Source: Lachnospiraceae bacterium Marseille-Q4251 (lineage in GTDB: Bacteria; Bacillota; Clostridia; Lachnospirales; Lachnospiraceae). From it: DNA of 5,166 nucleotides. Every line of letters begins with the position of its first letter. Position 1 is the first letter of the stretch. The position numbers were made by a program, and so were the translations under genes. Under the pieces are notes generated by a model that was given only the letters and a program-made list of their open reading frames with translations, searched no databases and was not told the origin of the DNA. Below, piece by piece: positions 1 to 3,942 of this stretch. The stretch is taken from positions 1-5,166 of the forward strand of contig JAGTTO010000003.1 of NCBI GenBank assembly GCA_018223435.1. Reading direction: 5' to 3'.

Positions 1-132
1 AATTGAACGGTTTATTGTGAGAAATTGAACGGTTTATTGTGAGAAATTGAACGGTTTATTGTGAGAAATTGAACGGTTTATTGTGAGAAATTGAACGGTT
101 TATTGTGAGAAATTGAACGGTTTATTGCGAGA
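1..132. repeat. Iteron array, right part (six tandem 22-bp units)
   Basis: Six head-to-tail 22-bp units begin at 1, 23, 45, 67, 89 and 111, each starting AATTGAACGGTTTATTG. The first five are identical. The sixth has C instead of T at 128 (TTGCGAGA). A seventh, degenerate unit follows at about 133-150, keeping AAT..GACGGTT. Tandem 22-bp repeats next to a Rep_3 gene are the classic initiator-binding iterons of theta plasmids; that role is established for the family and inferred here. There are no spacers, so this is not a CRISPR. The array continues through the contig end (5030-5166) once the molecule is closed. Copy number may be underestimated, because the contig breaks exactly here. Confidence 0.93.
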
Positions 133-150
133 AATCCGACGGTTCTTTTT

Positions 151-185
151 ATGTAAAAAAAGGACATTCTGTCCCATTTTTACAT
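151..185. terminator. Long inverted repeat between iterons and toxin promoter; possible leftward terminator
   Basis: ATGTAAAAA (151-159) pairs with TTTTTACAT (177-185) and GGACA (162-166) pairs with TGTCC (170-174), around a TTC loop. AA opposite CA (160-161/175-176) are the only unpaired stem bases. Read leftward, the hairpin ends in seven T residues, like an intrinsic terminator. Read rightward it has a five-T run. It could insulate the iterons from transcription or be a protein-binding site. The right arm ends four bases before the -35 box of the toxin promoter. Confidence 0.55.
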
Positions 186-188
186 AAT

Positions 189-217
189 TTGACACGCTTG
201 CTCCCAGCAGATATAAT
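189..217 (+). promoter_or_regulatory. Consensus sigma-A promoter of the Fst-like toxin RNA
   Basis: TTGACA (189-194) and TATAAT (212-217) are separated by exactly 17 bases, a perfect consensus housekeeping promoter. The transcript should start near 222-225. In par-type toxin loci a strong constitutive promoter on a long-lived toxin mRNA is the norm. No operator-like repeat is visible over it, which fits control at the RNA level rather than by a repressor. Confidence 0.88.
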
Positions 218-261
218 AGTCACCGTTGCCACCCCTATACAGGCAGAGAAAGGGGGGTTGA

Positions 262-289
262 CTTACGGAAGACATACTTATTGCTTTTT
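262..289 (+). repeat. Direct repeats DRa/DRb, copy 1 (toxin translation initiation region)
   Basis: CTTACGGA (262-269) and TACTTATTGCTTTTT (275-289) recur at 439-446 and 448-462. The two blocks are 5 bases apart here (AGACA) and 1 base apart in copy 2. This copy covers the start codon and first codons of the toxin. Because copy 2 is transcribed in the opposite direction, the small RNA is complementary to this copy over 23 bases in two blocks. The layout matches the DRa/DRb repeats of pAD1 par, where the antisense RNA blocks ribosome entry. Confidence 0.8.
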
Positions 290-375
290 TTGTCTCGGTT
301 GCGGCAAATATAGCTTGCCATTATATTTGCAAATGGTTGGACAGAGACAATTCGGGCAACCAACCTAGGGATTAA
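265..375 (+). CDS. Fst-like small membrane toxin peptide, apparent ACG start
   Basis: A 36-codon frame runs from ACG (265-267) to TAA (373-375). After two acidic residues (ED) comes a hydrophobic stretch of about 18 residues (ILIAFFVSVAANIACHYI), then CKWLDRDNSGNQPRD, a hydrophilic tail with the KWLD-type ending common in Fst/Ldr-family toxins. That family consists of single-helix peptides of about 30-36 residues that damage the membrane when untranslated control is lost. The strong Shine-Dalgarno AAAGGGGGG (249-257) sits 7 bases before ACG. An in-frame TGA (259-261) excludes an upstream start, and no ATG, GTG or TTG lies before the helix. The start is therefore non-AUG, or the gene is silenced by a T-to-C change. 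The same C occurs in the antitoxin repeat (442-444), arguing against random decay. Family assignment rests on shape and locus architecture, not on a database match. Confidence 0.68.
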   Translation, partial: TEDILIAFFVSVAANIACHYICKWLDRDNSGNQPRD

Positions 376-400
376 GCCACCCTTGCCACAACGGAATAGA

Positions 401-432
401 AAACCCCGGTAGCTGGAACTACCGGGGTTTTT
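401..432. terminator. Bidirectional intrinsic terminator shared by toxin RNA and antitoxin RNA
   Basis: AAACCCCGGTAG (401-412) and CTACCGGGGTTT (419-430) form a perfect 12-bp stem with the six-base loop CTGGAA. On the plus strand it runs into five T residues (428-432). On the minus strand it ends in TTTTC (403-399). Both convergent RNAs therefore end in complementary hairpins. The loop of the plus-strand RNA holds CUGG, a YUNR U-turn, facing the complementary loop UUCCAG of the minus-strand RNA, which is suited to kissing. Confidence 0.92.
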
Positions 433-438
433 GTTGCC

Positions 439-462
439 CTTACGGACTACTTATTGCTTTTT
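439..462 (+). repeat. Direct repeats DRa/DRb, copy 2 (inside the antitoxin gene)
   Basis: CTTACGGA (439-446) and TACTTATTGCTTTTT (448-462) repeat 262-269 and 275-289 exactly, with a 1-base instead of a 5-base gap. They lie beyond the toxin terminator, so they are not part of the toxin mRNA but are transcribed from the other strand into the small RNA. The plus-strand reading frames that open here are by-products of this duplicated start region and are not credible genes. Confidence 0.85.
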
Positions 463-472
463 GCCTACTGGC

Positions 473-501
473 ATTATAGCATATGCCGTCGGGCGTTTCA
501 A
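473..501 (-). promoter_or_regulatory. Strong promoter of the antitoxin antisense RNA
   Basis: On the minus strand, TTGAAA (501-496) and TATAAT (478-473) are separated by 17 bases, one mismatch from consensus. Transcription runs leftward from about 466 into the shared terminator. The promoter faces the toxin promoter, giving the convergent par-type arrangement. Just upstream, TTCCACTTTC occurs twice (505-514 and 523-532), of unknown meaning. The stretch 502-576 otherwise holds no gene that I can support. Confidence 0.82.
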
Positions 502-576
502 GTATTCCACTTTCTTAAATTGTTCCACTTTCGCACACAATTCAAGAACTGCAGTCCTGAGTTGTCAGATAATTCA

Positions 577-738
577 TCACCAGTTCATGCTCATCACATC
601 GAGTTCATTAATCAGTTCCTGCACCGTTTCCATTTTCTGGTCATTCTTATGGGTTTCTTTCCACTCTTCCAGTGCCCGGATAACCTCACCGATTTCTACT
701 CTGCTTTCGAACTGAATCATATCAAAATCACGTCTCAT
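577..738 (-). CDS. Small hypothetical protein (53 aa), last gene of the accessory operon
   Basis: The frame MRRDFDMIQFESRV... ends in DVMSMNW and TGA (579-577). It is rich in charged residues, predicted mostly alpha-helical (about residues 12-50: ESRVEIGEVIRALEEW then METVQELINELD), and has no membrane segment. The start at 738 is chosen because GGAG (749-746) lies 7 bases upstream. An ATG at 744 overlaps the preceding stop (ATGA) but sits only one base after the SD. It is translationally coupled to the VbhA-like gene, whose stop is at 741. I do not recognise the family; an antitoxin-like or accessory regulator is only a guess. No separate terminator is seen after it, and the nearest leftward hairpin is the one at 401-430. 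Confidence 0.72.
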   Translation of the reverse strand: MRRDFDMIQFESRVEIGEVIRALEEWKETHKNDQKMETVQELINELDVMSMNW

Positions 739-740
739 CT

Positions 741-1034
741 TCATTCTCCTTTCACTGTATATTTTTTATACAGGACACGCCGGATATCGTCCCCTGTTAT
801 TTCTCCTCTCTTTTCTTTCTCTACAAGTTCTAAAAATTCATCAGATGGCTTAATACCATCTATCTGCACAATACCTATTGCATAATTCCATGCTTTTTCA
901 TTCCTCATCTTCTCATACATCTCATCCCATTCGGACTCTTCCAGCCATTCGTCACCTGCCGGAATAACCGCTTCGCCTTTGGAATTGTATTTTGTATTCG
1001 CCGCAGCCATTTTATATGACCTATCATCGTACAT
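741..1034 (-). CDS. VbhA-antitoxin-like small protein (97 aa), no Fic partner
   Basis: Residues about 50-92 (NYAIGIVQIDG, then IKPSDEFLELVEKEKRGE, then ITGDDIRRVLYKKY) resemble the antitoxin VbhA fold, in which a short helix blocks a Fic AMP-transferase. The family's inhibitory motif is (S/T)xxxE(G/N). Here it reads I55-xxx-D59-G60, so both key side chains are altered. The N-terminal half has the acidic segment GDEWLEESEWDEMYEKM (27-43). No Fic motif (HxFx(D/E)GNGR) is encoded anywhere in the window, so the protein is an orphan, a decoy antitoxin, or has another job. The start at 1034 overlaps the previous gene by 11 bases; the frame stays open to 1103, but that start would overlap by about 80. 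The ribosome site is weak (GGGGTGG), suggesting translational coupling. The family call is from memory of its pattern. Confidence 0.62.
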   Translation of the reverse strand: MYDDRSYKMAAANTKYNSKGEAVIPAGDEWLEESEWDEMYEKMRNEKAWNYAIGIVQIDGIKPSDEFLELVEKEKRGEITGDDIRRVLYKKYTVKGE

Positions 1035-1305
1035 CCAACCACCCCGATTCCGATTGATTCCACTCATTGCAGTACGTTTTTTTGATATAATCCAAATCTT
1101 CAATTATTGTATCGGGCAGGTCTGAACGAATACCTGTATTCATGTACGCAACGAACAAAGTCATTGTGTCAAAATCCTTTGTTGTATAACCAGTTTTTTT
1201 ATGAGGATTCCCACTGTATACCAGTTCCCACTTTTCGTCTTGCCGTAATTGCGCTGTCCATTTATGCTCTATCACATTCCCATTATCGTCTATATATTTT
1301 TTCAT
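1024..1305 (-). CDS. Hypothetical protein (93 aa) of the accessory operon
   Basis: The protein starts MKKYIDDNGNVIEHKWTAQL and ends ESGWLDVR. It is soluble and mixed alpha/beta in look, with many aromatics and charges and no signal or membrane helix. The start is well supported: GGAG (1314-1311) lies 5 bases before ATG (1305). It follows the HTH gene by 34 bases and overlaps the next gene by 11, so it is the middle of one transcription unit. I do not recognise a family and propose no function. The position between an autoregulatory-type DNA-binding protein and an antitoxin-like protein is the only clue. Confidence 0.75.
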   Translation of the reverse strand: MKKYIDDNGNVIEHKWTAQLRQDEKWELVYSGNPHKKTGYTTKDFDTMTLFVAYMNTGIRSDLPDTIIEDLDYIKKTYCNEWNQSESGWLDVR

Positions 1306-1339
1306 TTTTTCTCCTTTCCATCAACAAACCACAAGAAAA

Positions 1340-1609
1340 CTATTGATTTTTTTTGCAGACATAGACTGCGTATGATTTGGAGCATCCCACCGCATCCGCG
1401 ATTTCCTGATACGTGTTACCCTTGGCTCTCATGGACTTTATCAAGTCTTTATCGAACCTCATCGGTCTTCCCCCGGTTCGTTTATCCTGATACTCCACTA
1501 TGATTCCATTTCCACCCCTTGAAATGTTCTGTACGTCTAATCCCAGACGCAGTTCTCGTTTCAGTTCTTCATACGTTCCCGGATAATCATATATCCTTAT
1601 CTTCTTCAT
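1340..1609 (-). CDS. Hin-type helix-turn-helix DNA-binding protein (about 89 aa), likely operon regulator
   Basis: The C-terminal part, from GGRPMRF (residue 46) to the end, matches the DNA-binding domain of serine recombinases such as Hin: a GRP motif that enters the minor groove of AT-rich DNA, then a helix-turn-helix (YQEIADAVGCSKSYAVYVCK, residues 67-86). The catalytic recombinase domain is absent; instead there is a roughly 45-residue N-terminal part (IYDYPGTYEELKRELRLG...). It is therefore a regulator, not a recombinase. Start choice is uncertain: ATG 1609 lies 11 bases after GGGAGG (1628-1623), ATG 1618 only 2 bases after it, and GTG 1621 overlaps it. It is the first gene of the minus-strand operon, directly behind four AT-core repeats (1632-1789), which are its probable binding sites. 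Confidence 0.78.
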   Translation of the reverse strand: MKKIRIYDYPGTYEELKRELRLGLDVQNISRGGNGIIVEYQDKRTGGRPMRFDKDLIKSMRAKGNTYQEIADAVGCSKSYAVYVCKKNQ

Positions 1610-1631
1610 TTTCTCCATCACCTCCCGTCGT

Positions 1632-1789
1632 GGTCAGTAATATATTTATGACCTTATTATACCACCTCTCGGCGCATGGGTCAATAATATATTACTGCCT
1701 TTCTGTAGTAGATACTGCATGAGGTCAAAAATATATTATTAACTTCCTACGGTATGCTCTGTGTACAGGTCAATAATATATTACTCACC
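1632..1789. repeat. Four spaced operator-like repeats R1-R4 (GGTCAATAATATATTA core)
   Basis: Copies begin at 1632, 1679, 1723 and 1768, so spacing is 47, 44 and 45 bases. The shared core is GGTCA followed by AATATATT. R1 (1632-1653) is close to a palindrome, with GGTCA at one end and TGACC at the other (9 of 11 paired positions). R4 (1768-1789) is less perfect, GGTCA...TCACC. R2 is 1679-1699 and R3 is 1723-1743. R3 and R4 have no good -10 box behind them, so they are more than promoter parts. The AT-rich centre suits a Hin-like GRP minor-groove contact. They could be operators for cooperative repression or a partition-type centromere. Confidence 0.8.
1656..1684 (-). promoter_or_regulatory. 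Accessory operon promoter embedded in the operator repeats
   Basis: On the minus strand, TTGACC (1684-1679) and TATAAT (1661-1656) are 17 bases apart. The -35 box is itself the first six bases of repeat R2 (read on this strand). The predicted start point (about 1649) falls inside repeat R1. A protein bound to R1 and R2 would cover the promoter on both sides, so repression by the first gene's HTH product is the natural reading. Confidence 0.78.
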
Positions 1790-1810
1790 GTGAGGACGTC
1801 CCGGCTTTTT

Positions 1811-2028
1811 CCTGCGTGAGTGCAGGCAGGGGACAGGCTGTCGGTGGAGATTTTGCAAAGCAAAATACAACCGCTTGCCCTTGCCGGAGCGGAGCAGTTC
1901 ACGCTGTCCCGGCTGGGAGTCCTGGTACTCCCTCTGCCCTCTCCCGGCGAGGGAGGAGAATAGGGGTCAAGGGCACCGCCCTTGTGCACTTCCGGGGGCA
2001 GTCCCGGATGGGTCAGGGCAACGCCCTG
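1811..2028. other. GC-rich cluster of eight small hairpins upstream of oriT, no gene
   Basis: The gene-free stretch 1790-2050 is much richer in G and C than the flanks and packed with stems: 1811-1826 (CCTGC/GCAGG), 1832-1842 (GACA/TGTC), 1850-1866 (ATTTTGC/GCAAAAT, AAA loop), 1915-1932 (GGGAGT/ACTCCC), 1937-1953 (CCCTC/GAGGG), 1968-1984 (CAAGGGC/GCCCTTG, ACC loop), 1992-2007 (CCGGG/CCCGG) and 2014-2028 (CAGGGC/GCCCTG, AAC loop). Open frames here on both strands have no ribosome sites and look like chance. Position next to oriT suggests a role on single-stranded DNA, for instance a complementary-strand initiation site after transfer, or a structured part of the transfer origin. That is inference. 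Confidence 0.6.
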
Positions 2029-2050
2029 CAGCTCCCGGCAGGGCAAGTTT

Positions 2051-2102
2051 CCATTTTTCTCGAAAAATGGTATAACTTGCTATACCATTTTAGAAAAAAT
2101 GG
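2051..2102 (+). other. Predicted MobV-type origin of transfer (oriT)
   Basis: Three overlapping inverted repeats: A, CCATTTTT/AAAAATGG (2051-2058/2063-2070); B, an 11-bp perfect stem 2064-2074/2081-2091 with loop ACTTGC (2075-2080); C, CCATTTT/AAAATGG (2085-2091/2096-2102). A and C each share an arm with B, so B excludes the other two. From memory, the pMV158 oriT has the same plan: a stem ending GTATA, a six-base loop, then TATAC, with the nick in the loop near its 3' end. By analogy the nick here would be at ATAACTTG/CTATACC (about 2079/2080). The relaxase gene starts 74 bases downstream. Confidence 0.78.
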
Positions 2103-2128
2103 ACATTGACAGATTTTGGTGATACAAT
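2100..2128 (+). promoter_or_regulatory. Predicted promoter of the mob gene, overlapping oriT
   Basis: TGGACA (2100-2105) and TACAAT (2123-2128) are 17 bases apart, each one mismatch from consensus. A TTGACA also occurs at 2106-2111 but lacks a good -10 partner. The -35 box overlaps the right arm of oriT hairpin C (2096-2102), so relaxase bound at oriT could repress its own gene, as reported for MobM of pMV158. Confidence 0.62.
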
Positions 2129-2175
2129 TGAATTACTGAAACCAGCAATAAAGAAAAAATGAAGAGGTGTTGAAG

Positions 2176-3453
2176 ATGGCTCATGTGATGAAATGCACGG
2201 CATCCGCATCTGGACATATGTTCAGCCATTATGCAAGAAGTGAAGAAAAAGAGCGTTCCAAAGATGTCGTCCGGAGCAATGAAAAGATACATCCGGAGAA
2301 GACCTGCAAGAACTACAACCTTGCCCCAGACCGGGGGATGACACAGCTTGAATTCTTGCATCAACGATTAAGCGAAATTAAAGTGCAGAAGAGAGCCGAT
2401 GTAAATGTCTTTTGTGACTGGGTAATCACCCTGCCGAAAAACATCCGCTGCATGTATAAGGATATCCATTTATCTCCAAACGAAGAAATGTTATCCCGTC
2501 TCTTTTTCGAGCGCGTATATAAATTTCTGGTTGAAAAATATGGGGAAGAAAATGTGATTTCCGCTTTTGTCCACCGGGACGAAACCAGAGACCATTTACA
2601 TTTTGCTTTCGTGCCGGTAGTCCCGGACAAAAAATGGAACGAAAAGCACCCGGAACAGCCACGGGAAAAGCTATCTGCAAAAGAAGCAATCAGCCGGAAC
2701 GACCTGAAAAAATTCCATATAGAGTTGGAACGGTATCTGGACAGTTTCCATGACTGGCATTTTGAGGTTATCAACGATGCGACCAAAGACGGAAACAAGA
2801 CCATTGCCGAGCAAAAAAAGCAACAGGCACATGAAGATATCCTGATGGCTCAGCGAGAAGCCGAAAATGCCCGCCAGATGGCATTTATGGAAGTCGAGCG
2901 TACAAAAGCACTAGAAAAGCAAAAAAAAGCCTTAGAGGGGCAAATTCAGAGCCTACAGGAGCAAACGTATATATTAACTTCGAAAGAGGTGGCTGACCTG
3001 AAAGGGGAGAAGACCCTCATGGGCGGTCTGAAAGGTGTTTCCTTCAGGGAATACGAAGCCCTGAAACGTACAGCATCCCAGGTTGACACCATGCGATCCG
3101 AATGTGATCAGGCATTACGCATCGCATCTGAAGCAAACGAAAGAGCGCGCACGGCAGAATTCGAGCGGAGCAATGCTTACGCAGATGCTTTCGCCGTTGC
3201 GAACAAAAAACTGCAAGAAAAAATCCGGGAAGTGGAACAGGACAGACCGAGTATGCAGATGTACCGCGAAAATGTCAAATTGAAAAGAGAAAATGATTCC
3301 TTGAAGAACCTTTTTTCGTTCGTTATGGAACAACTGGAAACACATTTTCCGCAGGTGTACCGGCTTATCGAACCACAGGTGAGGAAAAAAAAGCAATCAC
3401 GGACAGACCCGGAACACTTAACTGCTGGTCGGTCTTGGGAGCGTGAACGATGA
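2176..3453 (+). CDS. mobV: MobV-family relaxase (Pre/Mob)
   Basis: This 425-aa plasmid mobilization relaxase nicks oriT and stays attached to the transferred strand; transfer itself needs a helper conjugation system. Numbering from MAHVMKC: SHYAR (17-21) aligns with KHNER of MobM from pMV158, making H18 the probable catalytic histidine; KNYNL (45-49) is motif II; HRDETRDHLH (133-142) is the metal-binding HxDE...HxH motif, with RD where most relatives have TP. Relaxase domain about 1-205; residues about 212-400 are a long charged coiled coil (EKQKKALEGQIQSLQEQ, later EKIREVEQ); the tail is basic (RKKKQSR). Length is near that of MobV proteins in general. ATG 2176 is chosen because AGGTG (2165-2169) lies 6 bases upstream; GTG 2167 overlaps the SD. 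It is transcribed towards the rep operon and stops 4 bases before a terminator. Confidence 0.95.
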   Translation: MAHVMKCTASASGHMFSHYARSEEKERSKDVVRSNEKIHPEKTCKNYNLAPDRGMTQLEFLHQRLSEIKVQKRADVNVFCDWVITLPKNIRCMYKDIHLSPNEEMLSRLFFERVYKFLVEKYGEENVISAFVHRDETRDHLHFAFVPVVPDKKWNEKHPEQPREKLSAKEAISRNDLKKFHIELERYLDSFHDWHFEVINDATKDGNKTIAEQKKQQAHEDILMAQREAENARQMAFMEVERTKALEKQKKALEGQIQSLQEQTYILTSKEVADLKGEKTLMGGLKGVSFREYEALKRTASQVDTMRSECDQALRIASEANERARTAEFERSNAYADAFAVANKKLQEKIREVEQDRPSMQMYRENVKLKRENDSLKNLFSFVMEQLETHFPQVYRLIEPQVRKKKQSRTDPEHLTAGRSWERER

Positions 3454-3456
3454 CGC

Positions 3457-3491
3457 AAAATGCCCCCGTACTTATACGGGGACATTTTTTT
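3457..3491. terminator. Bidirectional terminator between mobV and the rep operon
   Basis: AAAATG (3457-3462) with CATTTT (3483-3488) and CCCCGTA (3464-3470) with TACGGGG (3475-3481) form a 13-bp stem with one C/A mismatch and loop CTTA. Rightward it ends in seven T residues (3485-3491). Leftward it ends in four T residues. The two genes converge here with only 36 bases between them, and the stop codon of the minus-strand gene (3492-3490) lies in the T tract. Confidence 0.9.
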
Positions 3492-3930
3492 AAAGTATTC
3501 TATTCTCCCTGTATGATTCGAACAGATAAGAGGGGTTCTCGCAATATACAGTGCTGTTATAATCATCAATTTTAGGTGACAGAAAGGAATTGTAAACCTT
3601 TATCAAGGCATCCGCTTTGCTGATATTCTCATATTCTGCCACCTCATTAATCAGCCGTTTATATACTTTTCCGATGTCCCAGTGGGACGGAATATCATAT
3701 AGGCACTCTTTCACATTGTCAAAATTTCCGTTTTTTATCTGCGCTTCTTCGATGAACTCATCACTCACCCGGTCGATATCATCACAATGGTAACTATCCG
3801 CAAAATTGAAAATTTTCTCTATCCGCTGTTTACCCAATTGATTTACAATATCCGCTCTCACATTTTTTGTCTTTCTGGCAATGTAATCAATCAAGCTGCA
3901 TGTAAAAAACAGGTCAGTATTTTTTTCCAT
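3490..3930 (-). CDS. Conserved-looking hypothetical protein (146 aa) coupled to rep
   Basis: The protein begins MEKNTDLFFTCSLIDYIARK and ends SYLFESYRENRIL. It is soluble and mostly helical, with aromatic-rich ends and no membrane segment or signal. The start has a strong site, AAGGAG 8 bases upstream, overlapping the rep stop; the genes are 12 bases apart, so they form one operon. I associate proteins of this look (a LIDYIxRxxK start, an IxFADxxHCDxI middle, a YNSxxSxxIxxYNS stretch near the end) with mobile elements of gut Firmicutes, sometimes near toxin-antitoxin genes, but I cannot name a family with confidence. Being fixed behind rep suggests a job in copy control, stability or defence; none is shown by the sequence. 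It ends in the shared terminator. Confidence 0.8.
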   Translation of the reverse strand: MEKNTDLFFTCSLIDYIARKTKNVRADIVNQLGKQRIEKIFNFADSYHCDDIDRVSDEFIEEAQIKNGNFDNVKECLYDIPSHWDIGKVYKRLINEVAEYENISKADALIKVYNSFLSPKIDDYNSTVYCENPSYLFESYRENRIL

Positions 3931-3942
3931 TTGTGTTTCTCC

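Larger units (their letters stand above)
223..433 (+). other. Toxin mRNA (RNA I of a par/Fst-like type I system)
   Basis: The transcript is predicted from the consensus promoter at 189-217 and the hairpin terminator at 401-430, giving about 210 nt. From memory, that is close to the size of RNA I of pAD1 par. Visible structure: CCCCT (232-236) can pair with AGGGG (251-255) and so hide the ribosome binding site of the peptide. The 5' end GTTGCC (225-230) can pair with GGCAAC (355-360). The overlapping CCGTTG (223-228) can instead pair with CAACGG (389-394). Such competing 5'-3' pairings are typical of type I toxin mRNAs. The terminator loop CTGGAA contains a YUNR (CUGG) U-turn motif, the kind of loop used for first contact with the antisense RNA in pAD1. 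Transcript ends are inferred, not measured. Confidence 0.7.
396..466 (-). ncRNA. Antitoxin antisense RNA (RNA II of a par/Fst-like type I system)
   Basis: The RNA is predicted from the minus-strand promoter at 473-501, with a start near 466, and from the shared terminator, giving about 70 nt (from memory, pAD1 RNA II is about 65 nt). Its 5' half is the complement of 439-462, so it can pair in trans with the toxin start region (262-269 and 275-289, 23 bp with a small bulge). Its 3' half is the complement of the toxin terminator hairpin. It contains no credible open reading frame. Expected role: bind the toxin mRNA, block its translation, and decay faster than it, so that cells losing the plasmid are killed. 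The structure is seen; the function is inferred by analogy with par of pAD1. Confidence 0.72.

Noticed and set aside
1..150. CRISPR-like array
   Set aside because: The repeats are head to tail with no spacers and sit beside a Rep_3 gene, so they are iterons.
320..350. Minus-strand TATAAT (325-320) inside the toxin gene as an alternative antisense promoter
   Set aside because: The best -35 (TTGTCT) is 19 bases away. The promoter at 473-501 is far better and matches the terminator and repeat layout.
431..885. Plus-strand open frames at 431-715 and 454-885
   Set aside because: No ribosome binding site, low-complexity Ser/Phe/His composition, and they read through the complement of the real minus-strand genes. 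Their starts lie in the duplicated toxin-start repeat.
577..1305. Active Fic toxin with VbhA antitoxin
   Set aside because: No Fic motif (HxFx(D/E)GNGR) is found in any translated frame supplied or in the small genes read by eye.
1340..1621. Serine recombinase or resolvase
   Set aside because: Only the Hin-like DNA-binding part is present; the catalytic serine domain is missing and there is no room for it upstream.
1747..2109. Open frames on both strands in the GC-rich block (for example 1747-2046 minus and 1816-2109 plus)
   Set aside because: They have no ribosome sites and their Pro/Gly/Ser/Arg-rich products look random. The block is better explained by hairpins and oriT.
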